Below are positions 54,446 through 64,000 of a DNA stretch of 64,000 bases, in pieces. Source of the DNA: Lineus longissimus (lineage: Eukaryota; Nemertea; Pilidiophora; Heteronemertea; Lineidae); the NCBI RefSeq assembly GCF_910592395.1, contig NC_088316.1, positions 19,778,001 to 19,842,000 on the forward strand, written 5' to 3'. Numbering within the stretch: position 1 is the stretch's first letter; each line of letters starts with the position of its first letter. The notes below the pieces were generated by a model that ran no database searches, was not told where the DNA came from, and saw nothing but the letters and a program-made list of their open reading frames with translations. The translations under genes were made by a program, and so were the position numbers.

Positions 54446-57400
54446 TCAGAGCGTGAACTTACTCTTCTTGACTTCAGCATACGTCTTGTCATCCTTGCAG
54501 TAATACTGCTTCCCTTCAAATGTATACGTCTCTCCAATATTTACCTTGGTATTCATTTGTGTTTCACATGCGACTGGAATGAGATAGATCAGCAATATAC
54601 ATGTAATTGCACAGGCACCCTGAGATCAGGCTTTTTTAACTCCTACCTGTAGGTCGTACACAAAATTTGAAATATCGAGAGGCGGGGTTAATGTTGCACT
54701 AATAGCCGATTTTATAGCCGGGCGCGATTGTATTGTGTCACCTATTATTCCTGCTTTTTCTGACCGGCCCCACTCGTTTTGCCGGGATGGTGGCGTCTCT
54801 GTAGGCGAGGATGGCGTAATTGACTCGCTTAGGTATCTCCTCCTCGACGACAGATACGACGCTCCCGGCTCGGTTGAGAGGTCTGGTCAGATCAATGGAG
54901 CGTGCTTTTGAATCTCCTATTTGGAGGTTTTGATAATAATAATAATAATTGTAAACAACTGGTGCCAGGATGCTGCACTAGAGGGTCGTGTACGATAACA
55001 TTGGATAACCTGAGGAAACTTCTCAATTCGTCAGACCCCTCGTTAAGTTTTTGTAAAGGGCAACACTTTTGTTGATGGTATAAGAATCTGCTGAGCAAGT
55101 TCAGCCCCTCCCCTTACACCTCATCTGGAAAGGTTTATCAATTTCGTTTACGATCAATGTGATGCATCGTGCGAACAAGTGTAAGACTATGTTGTATTTT
55201 TGTCTTGTATAAGCCAATAGCTTTGTTCTGTTACTATCATATGTTCAGTCTGATGTGGCTCTGTGCCATAAGGATAATAAAGCCTTTGGTAATTCTTGAT
55301 AGCAACCAAAAAGCGGGAAATACGCTTTACCTTCGCAATACATCCAGTTCTTATCTCCAGTATATGCGGCAACCGTGGCACACCATGGTTTGCCAGTCGA
55401 ACCTACAATACATTCGTTGTGGGTCACTCCGTTGTTGGTGAACGGGAATACACATGCAACTGAAAGACAAATTTATTGAAGTGATATTTTTCTGCCATAC
55501 GATCAATAATCATATAAGGACTTCCATGTCAACGATTGTGATCGTAAGAAAGTGGATAGTGCTCATATCCGAAGGTCGTACCTTTCTTAGGTGGACAGTA
55601 CTTCCACTGGTCATCGTTTTTGAAGTCAGCAACTGTGGCACACCACGGTTTATCAGTCCCAGTGCACTCGTTGTAGGTGACTCCTTTGTGGGTGAACGGG
55701 AAGACGCATGGCTCTGAAAGATTTGAGATGAAGGAGATGTCGTATGAATCATGCAGTCTCGGATTACCGCTGCATAATTAAACATGTCCGCGGAATCTCA
55801 CGTGCTACATAACGATAGTCGGGAGAATGAGGCGGTCACACCGATTTCTCAGAGTACACACTGCGTGTCATGTAATACGCAGACTTGATGAAAGTCTTTC
55901 CCAAAGTGCGATCACGTAATCGACAAGATATGTCTTCTTCAATGGTTAAGGACAACTCATGATTATTACAGAAGATGACAAGATGACAGAACGATTTTAA
56001 TTTCCCAACTGAAACATCAATATGACGTTATTCGTCAACTTACTTGGACAATATCCGAACATTTGGTCAGTTTTATAGTGGGTTGTGACGGAGCACCATG
56101 GCTTGCCAATTGAACCGGCTTCCGTACAAGTGTAGAAGGCCTTCCCTCCGTAGTAAAATGGGAATGCACATGGGGCACCCTCGCCTGTTCCACCTGTGGT
56201 CTTCGGCACCGCTTGAAATGAAGCAGGGAAAGAAATGTTGTTTACCTTATAGACTTGATGTAGAATAGGACCACTTGTCACCACTCTTCATGTGATGCTG
56301 GTTCAGGTCGAAGTAAGCTTGACGTGTAATCTTTGTGATCCACTATGGCTTTCGTGTTTTTCAATGGTTACGGACATTTTTTTTTTTACCAATTCTAGAC
56401 GGCCTTACTATGGCAGCACTTCTGGTGTAGAGGTACAGATGAATAATCTTAAGATTATTGTGGCTTATACGCATGTTATGATGGTTCATGGGAGGCATTA
56501 AAACACTTTCACAAAGCTGCAACAGACAAAGCATTGGAAGGGAGAAGCAGACGCCAATGCGTCTTGGAAGAAAACTTCTGTCGATCTTAATTTTAGTTGG
56601 CTTATTATGTTCTAGTATTAAATGTCATGACTAGTATGGGTAAGCTAAGAAGAATGTGACTTTGCCATGGACAGCTAAACTGATTTATGTGTTTGAAAAA
56701 GTCTGTTAAAGAGACTACGTTCTGTTTGATTCAGGCTGTCAAACTGAGTAAATTTGTTGGTACACTTACGTATGATCTTCTTGCAGGCGGTCGGGTCACC
56801 ATACCAGCCCTTCTTGCACTCACAGCCCATCTTCCCGGTCGGCATGGCCTTGCAAACAGAGTTCTCGTCACATTCGGGGAAGGAAGTCTTCAACATGGCC
56901 GGTTCATTGTCCTGCTTGACGCACGTTACCATTGTCTTACAATCAATTGAGATGGTCTTCTCATTGAGCTGGAGTACAAATTTGGGAGTTGACAGTTATA
57001 AGCAACATTTTGGATCTGATTTCTTCTCGTGCATATACATGCAGAATATGGGATGACCCGCAGAGTTAATTTCAATGTCTCCTTACTATCCATCACTTCA
57101 TTGTAATGCATAGTGTCACCATACACTCATGCACCAACGAAATGCGACCACATACTGCAGGTCAATGTAATTTTTCCCGAGTAGGTCCAAACATTCAGGC
57201 GCTGAGGAAACTAATGCGTGCCAAGATGACTTACTTTGAAGTACTGTCCAGTCTTCTGATCGAAACAGCCACAGTCCTCAGGCTTGACGCAATCATTTCC
57301 GCTGAAGATAAATCCTGGTTTGCACTTGCATCCTTCGATTGGTGCCTTGTCAGGGCAGGTTTTGGGTGCGGGCTGGGCACAGCTTGGTTGACATGGCCGC

Positions 57401-60400
57401 ATCTGGATCTTGTAGTCAGAGTTGGCGCCACATCCGAGAGCTTGTTGAAAAGAACATTTAGGGTTTTGAAACAAGAACCGAATATATCTCACCTGGACGT
57501 GGTAGATGACAAACAAATCTGGGACGTCTTGCTATTTATTCATCCTTTGGACTTTTGGCGTTATCTGCAAGTCATAGAATTTCTGTCCCCATTTTCCACA
57601 TAATTAGTAGGACACAAACACCTCTGAAGTACAGTAATCGTTGGTTAAAATGATGTTAATACAAAACAAAAGGTCACAAACTCGGGTCTAAGAGGCTACT
57701 CACAACAGAAGTCCTTTTGCCGCCAGTCTGCATAAAAACCAGCCCTGTTACAAGCTGCGGCCACTGTGCCTAAGTCCTCGCACACAAGTCTAGTCACTTG
57801 TTTCGTGTCCTTCATATACGCACACACATCGTACAGACATGCATCCATATACTTTTTGGTATCAACCTTCTTGCTCTTGATGCAGTCTCCGAATGGTCCA
57901 TTCACGTTTTGGATGAAGCCACAGAATTTGTCATTTGAGGCGGTTTGTTTGACAGCATCTGAACATGTCACATCTTGCTTTTTTGCGGGTTTGCAACTGA
58001 AAAGACACATTAGGTAGATGGCAATGGATTTCAGGTATCAATAACGGCTACATTAATTGGTCTACACGTACCACTCTGGATGTTTCTCGTGTGTTACTTT
58101 CCTAAGTGTAGCTGTGCAGAATGTGACACTGATCCGTGCTCGTATTGGTAAGGCCATTGATAAAACATTGATAAAGCAGTAATGAATGGAGTCTGTTTGT
58201 TAAGGGCAATTCTCCAAAAGATAATCGTTATGTTCTTGGCTGATATCTGACAAATAATGTGAATCGAATAGCCAATACTTCAAAATGTTTCTTAAAGATG
58301 TCTGGATAATCACAGTTAGCAAAGCTTTTGGTAAGAATTAAGCCAAATTCAATTTATTTTTTCCTGATGAAATCTAACAATATCTGCCTAATTTACCACA
58401 GAAATGAATAGGCTTAAGCTTACGTGTCTTCCGGTGCATCAGAATCATCAGGTACCGAAAACGAGTCCATATTGAGGTCCTTCTCCTTGACTCCATCACA
58501 GTCACCACAAATACCTTCCATTTTGCCACCATACTTCTCCCCACTGGCTGTGAAAATAGCATAGTCCTGGACCCCGCCGAATGTCAGGGAAAGATCGCAT
58601 TCAGGGACCTTAGCTTGAAGGACGGTATTGCCATCCATTGAAAGTTCCACAACTACTCCATTTGAAAGTTTGTACTTCATTGGGAGCGTAACTAAGATGC
58701 CATTAATCTGAAGAAATATTTAAGAATATAATTATCTGATGAAAAACATGGCAACATAAAGAGCAAGAGACAAAGCCGAGAAAACGGTAAATGAAAAATG
58801 TAACAGAAAATAAAGAAAACTTAGTTTGTACAGAGAAGCACAAATGCATGTAGATACACATGTCGAGATAGCGGTGAACGGGAAGAGCGACAGAAACTCA
58901 CCATATACAGCCTACAGGACAAGATAAGGGACAGAAATCTCCGAATCTATGATGGCCCATGGACTTTCCATCCATGGAGAGGTGATGGAGATTCTCCATC
59001 ACCTCTCCATGGACGTAGATGAATAACCACCATCATAGATCCATGGACGGAGACTTTTGCCTGTGTAACTCCGGTGTTAAAAGTATAGAAGTCTTGGGAA
59101 AGAATGTCAGAAGGACAAAGGATTCTATTAAGCATTGTTAATCTCTAAGGCATTAATAGCCAGGGTCCCTTTAGAATATCATATACATTAATCCATCCCC
59201 ATACAACAGGGATGGACACTTCTTCCGAGGAAGGGAGATTTTCGATTGCCACACCGGCCCTCGTGTTAAGTGTTAAGCCCTGAATTTTAAGCAAGATATG
59301 ACACACACGTTGTACTCGAAGTTGACCACAATGATAACGCGAAAAGTACTTACAGATGCGCCTTTCCTTATCTGTAGTCTGAAGTTTGTGCCACCCATCT
59401 TGAGGTCCACTGATCGCGTGAATGTGAAATCGTACACAGCATTCCTGACTTCGTTCTTCACTTCCACATTGAAAGCACACTTATGAGTCTCGTCCTTCAG
59501 CTTTGAGAGAGTGTATTTACATTTGCCTTGGAAGTCTATGCGAGCGATGGTGCTGTCGATGCCGTCATAGCTGATGTAGTGAGGGTCACCCCATGCCTTA
59601 CAGGTACAATCCTCTGCAAGGGTAAACAATCTATATGATTCAAGTCAAAATAGATCGACCAACACCAATATTCAAATGTTGCCTCCAATTATAAAGGTTG
59701 GGACTTTAACATATATGAAAAACTAGCGTAATAACTGAGCAAAATGGCAAAGGAGATAACTAGTAACACTGTAGAGCAAGTGTATGACACAGGTCCAATG
59801 AAAATTGCATGGAAGGTGGCAGTTGTCATCTACATAGACAAGATATAAAAAACGAAGTTGCACATTTTTGGACTAAGTTCCTTTGCTACTGATATCTGAT
59901 GTTGGTATGACTACGATGAATGTTAAGCTTACTTTGCAGACATTTCTGTAAGTCCACATTCCAGACCTTGTCCTTGCCACAACCTGTAAATCAATCAATC
60001 TATTTTACCAACTGCCATTAATAGGAGCATACATGGTTTTGAGTGTTCCCTCCTCGCACGATATCAGCTTTGATTAGAAGTGAAAACGTTGGTTATTTCT
60101 CAGGTGAGCGCTTTGTAGTGAATGGAGCAATTTAAGAAATAAACTCAGACCCCCAATTGGGTCGACTGTCAATGTAAACAGATAACAACTCGATGCAAAG
60201 AACAGAAGCGAGAGAAAAACGCTGTTCTTATTCAACTATTTCAACTGAACAAAGAGAACCCCTCAAACGTTGAAGAATGTACTCACGTAGTACACAGTTG
60301 CCATTTCGCAGTTCTTCGTTTGGTTTGCATTCTGAAATACAACACATGCACACCATTACAGTGGACAGGAGGAGGAGCTAAACAATCCCTGTGCATAACG

Positions 60401-63400
60401 ACACATCTTGTCGATTTCACACACATGTGACCAAATGAAGATTTTACCTGCCAATATTGATATAGAACTTATGATGAGAATTTGAAGTGTCTTATCATAC
60501 ATACCCAATGTGAAATTGTTCGCCAATCCTTAAGATTTTTGAAACCTACTGACATGACCATTTATAAAAGAGTCTCAAAGAGCAATTACTGATCTTGAAT
60601 GTTGCTATCGCAATTGAATACACTTAGCTAGAATTCCATAAAAGCAGCCTCAGATCAATGGCATCTCATTAGATCGCAGCTGTATGGAGATTATAGAATT
60701 AAACTTACTCTTGCCACATTTCTCTGAGACAGGGTCGTACTGTTCAGAATCCTTGCATTCTGTAAACAAACAACGAAATGTGTTCTTTTCAGTGACAAGG
60801 AGGCTTGGAGCGCATAGGCAAATTAAACATTCATATAATTGAATTATTACGAACATCATTTCCTCCTCAAAAAGTACTGGAACAATGATTCTATGCTATA
60901 CGGTGCACTAATACGCTTTACAATCAAAGAATGGAGTGGAATGATAGTAAATCACCATACTTACTAGCATCACATCCTTCCTTTGCTTCATTCCAGTCTT
61001 CATCCTTGGCACATTCTGAATAACCAAAGACAACAAACCACATCATTAACTGAAAATTTAGGTTAACTGCAGAGATGCGATCATTGGCGTTTTATGCTCA
61101 CTATCACATTCTTTCTCAAATCATCTGCCGTCAACATTAAATTAGAGCTTGTTGATTACATCTTGATACATCATGTACTAATTGAATGATATCTGCCGTT
61201 AAACGTGGAGGGATAAATCAGACTCAGATATGATGTTGGCTATCACTTTTATTCCATGTTTCTCATCAACTCGAACGTGTGTACATCCATGGAAGCCATT
61301 ACAGCGAAGTTCGGCATCTGGCCGTGGCGGCGCTATCGTCCGGTGTCTCCGGGATTGCGCGGGAAGGGGATCATACAGGGTGATACCATACACTAATGAT
61401 GGAAGGGGATTCTCATTCTTGTATCTGGAAAATGCAAACTATGAGTTGGTAATAACTTACGTTCGACACAGCCACGTGTTGTCCATCTCTGGGTGTTTTT
61501 CTCACATTCTGAAAGTAAGAGGAAGTTCCATACGGGAGGCATGCAATATAGTAGTCAGAGTTCCACTAGGAAGTCTTGAGCAACAAACAATGGAAACTAT
61601 TACAGGCAATGGATCACAACAACAAAAGGAACGGCCGATAAATTGAAATAACGTTCAAGTATGAGTCGTAATTGATGCGAAACCACTGAGCATGTTACTA
61701 AAGTTGTCAGTCTCCGACACGTTCATACACCACTTACTTGATTTACAATCCGTTCCATCCCCTTCATATCCGCGTTTACATTCGCACTTCCAGTCGCCAC
61801 CTTCAGCTACACATTCGGCGTTGACGTCACATTCAGGGTCGACTGCTTTGCTGGCCAAAATAGGCCAGCCCCAGCCTGTGGTGGTACATACGTCTTTCAT
61901 CTTGCAACCTTCTCGAATAACTTCTTCCTTATTCTATGTGAAAGTTATACATGACAAGTAAGATGATGGCTCACAGAATAGTGGTAAAGGATTAACAGAC
62001 GAATGATAACCATATCCAACTGCAGGGAGACAAAATTAAGGTTGGCCGCTAAACTTTTGTCAGCCTAATTTACCAGTTAGTTAGTAGCTAGAGCGTTCTA
62101 GGATACCAACTGAGGTGTTGTGACCAGCTAAAGTATGGTCTCCACCTGTGACCAGATAACATTCTAACATTTCCTTAGTTTTTGTCAGCTGGTAACCAGC
62201 AGACATCTTTTCAGTTACCATTCGATGCTTGTTTGCTTTGCTGTCAAATGAAGGCCTAGCAATCTACCTTAATAAGCCTGCCATCATCTGTCACGCAGCC
62301 ACAGTTCTCTGCCTTGGTGCATTTGTCCCCATCACGTAGGTACCCAACAATGCACTGACATCCCTGGACGGGTTGAACCCCTTCGTCGATCTTGGGTACC
62401 CTTGGCTGCTTGCACGATGGTTGGATGGGAGCCAGGCTTGGGTTGAAGGAGGAGTTCTCCTCACAAGCAATTGCTGAAAGTGCCATAACAATTAGTGAAG
62501 CCTGTATTATTACCAAGCAGGAAAGTGAAGAATCATGACTCTCAACTGTTATGACACGCTTTGCATTCAGACGATCCTTAGCAGATTATATTCTCAGGAA
62601 ATAACATTGTAAGTTCAAATTGGTTCTTTAAGGAGTCGTGAAGTGTAATGCCGAATTTGCCCCAAACCTGAATAAATGAATACTTCGTGAAACTAAGAAG
62701 TGAAAACATTCCCCGACAAAAGATCTACTGTATGTAGTAAGCTTACGGCAAAATGTCTTTGACCTGTAGTTGACGACGAATCCATTCGCAGCGCATGCAT
62801 CGGCAAGACCTTTCATGGTCTCACAGGTCAGCTTCGCGGCTTCCTCCGTGTTGCCTTCCGTCGCACACACCCTCTCGATACATGACTGCTTCTCCGCCTC
62901 GTACTTGACCTTCCTGCTCTTAATGCACGCAGCGAATGGCCCTGTGGTCTTGGAGATCAGGCCGCAGTATTCAATAGACTTGACCTTCGTCATCCACGCC
63001 GGAGTGCAGTCAACATCATACACTGGGGGTTTAGTTACACAGCTAGGAGGGAGATGATGAGAGGTAACATATCGAGAGTTATTTTACTGTCTTCCGACAA
63101 AAGATACGAGTGACCTGTAGAAAACTAAATACAACTGTTTCCTAAAAGCAAACGGACTAGGTTCATGGACTCGTATTCCCACTAGGTGTTATCAGGTAGT
63201 TTTAGATATCGAGGGATAGAGTGTCCAGCAACAAAGAATTGAGTCAGAACTCCATTATGTGCTATTAATCTCAGAGATTCTGAAAATCATGAGTCTCCTC
63301 GTCCGATAGAACCATACCTTCGCCCATCTATTCAAGGACGGCACTTTTCCGGGGGAAGACTGCTGGATACCGAGCTGTATTTCATTCAGGTGTTCTTAGA

Positions 63401-64000
63401 TAAAAATCGATTTGTCAACGAAGTTAAGATATACAAAAGGGCTTACTCTGTGGAGGCTTCTGTGCCAGTGTTATCGGCCACAACATAACTATCGCCGATA
63501 AGATCGAACTTTTCGGGCGCTTTCTTGGAGGACACATCCGTTCCGTCAGAGGTCATATAATCATTGGGCTGCCCATCACAGTTTCCACAAATACCAGACA
63601 ACATCTTACTATATGGAGTCAGGTCTGTGAAAAACCTGTTCTTGGCGTCGTATGCCACGAAGATGCCACAGCTTTTGTCAACTATCTGGAAGTCTCCATT
63701 AGCGTTCTTGTAGACATTGATGGTCCTCTTGTTCTTAGTCGCCACATCGAAAGGAACTGTCTTGGTGACACCATCAACCTGGACCATGCCTCCAGGGAAG
63801 ATGCTAATCATTTTGAAGCCTGGAAAGGTTGTCAGAAGCGTTATCAACTTATCAAAGTGATGGCAAGTTTATGACTATCCTAATCATTTCACACACACTG
63901 TACATTCGCCATGGCCACATGGATGTCTGGTGTACTTTCAATAAGGCCCCGGGTAGGATGCAGTGTAATGTCATGTTAACCAGTCCGATACATACATAGT
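54446..64000 (-). CDS. Secreted mosaic protein: VWD-C8-TIL-EGF / micro-modules / VWD-C8-TIL-EGF / three FN2 (5' partial)
   Basis: Large extracellular or mucus-type protein, 5' end beyond the right edge. In transcript order: VWD C-half 63819-63447 (SGICGNCDGQPNDYM); C8 63042-62747; TIL 62473-62268; EGF-like 61933-61738; five micro-exons 61508-61461, 61015-60965, 60759-60709, 60331-60287 and 59983-59933; VWD 59613-59354 (CTCKAWGDPHYISYDG) plus 58707-58424 (EGICGDCDG); C8 57996-57704; TIL 57440-57235; EGF-like 56968-56770; FN2 modules 56211-56044, 55713-55582 and 55459-55331 (such as CAFPFYYGGKAFYTC and GKPWCSVT); last exon 54573-54446 (GETYTFEGKQYYCKDDKTYA, TGA). VWD-C8-TIL units build mucins, zonadhesin and von Willebrand factor and assemble by disulphides. 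FN2 modules bind collagen or choline lipids. I know no described protein with this exact order. Confidence 0.88.
58972..59012. repeat. Perfect 41-bp palindrome inside a larger hairpin
   Basis: CCATGGAGAGGTGATGGAGA, one spacer T, then its exact reverse complement. Outer arms ctatgatgg (about 58948) and ccatcatag (about 59029) extend the hairpin. It is in the intron between the two exons of the second VWD domain. Confidence 0.9.

Overview
The window is intron-rich nuclear DNA from a bilaterian animal. Every gene is split by GT-AG introns, polyadenylation signals follow several genes, and minisatellites, MITEs and a LINE fragment are present. The gene content (astacin with ShK repeats, Cys-loop anion channel, VWD/C8/TIL/FN2 mosaic) fits a marine invertebrate such as a lophotrochozoan or a cephalochordate. 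I cannot name the species.

Layout: 1-1741 (+) is the 3' end of an RBM26/27-type RNA-binding protein gene, followed by UTR-like DNA and a roughly 1.8 kb minisatellite of 81-bp units (4721-6484). 7583-12364 (-) is a complete lysosomal GH27 alpha-galactosidase / alpha-N-acetylgalactosaminidase gene. Head-to-head with it, 13359-15127 (+) is a complete AASDHPPT-type phosphopantetheinyl transferase. 16287-23801 (-) is a complete inositol polyphosphate 4-phosphatase (INPP4) gene with a PH domain. 25519-28668 (+) is a secreted PAN/apple-like protein of unknown function. 29512-34784 (+) is a complete Cys-loop anion channel. 37299-38717 (+) is a small secreted Cys-rich protein that may be GPI-anchored. 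40123-49203 (-) is an astacin metalloprotease with ten ShK modules. 50620-52317 (+) is a rhodopsin-family GPCR. 54446-64000 (-) is the 3' part of a large secreted mosaic protein with VWD, C8, TIL, EGF-like and FN2 modules.

The most striking observation is in the GH27 gene. Two consecutive coding exons each occur twice. The two versions of the first carry the two alternative substrate-recognition signatures of this enzyme family: C-E-W-P-L-Y (alpha-galactosidase type) and C-S-W-P-A-Y (alpha-N-acetylgalactosaminidase type). Vertebrates hold these activities in two paralogous genes, GLA and NAGA. Here one gene seems able to make either enzyme by choosing one exon. Exon phases make joint inclusion of both versions frameshift into an early stop. 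A cluster of three TFEB/MITF-type E-boxes lies upstream of the same gene. The INPP4 gene independently shows two intact copies of its terminal coding exon.

Exon structures were derived by hand from reading frame, splice consensus and phase continuity. For each complete gene the exon lengths sum to an uninterrupted reading frame. No expression or homology search was available.
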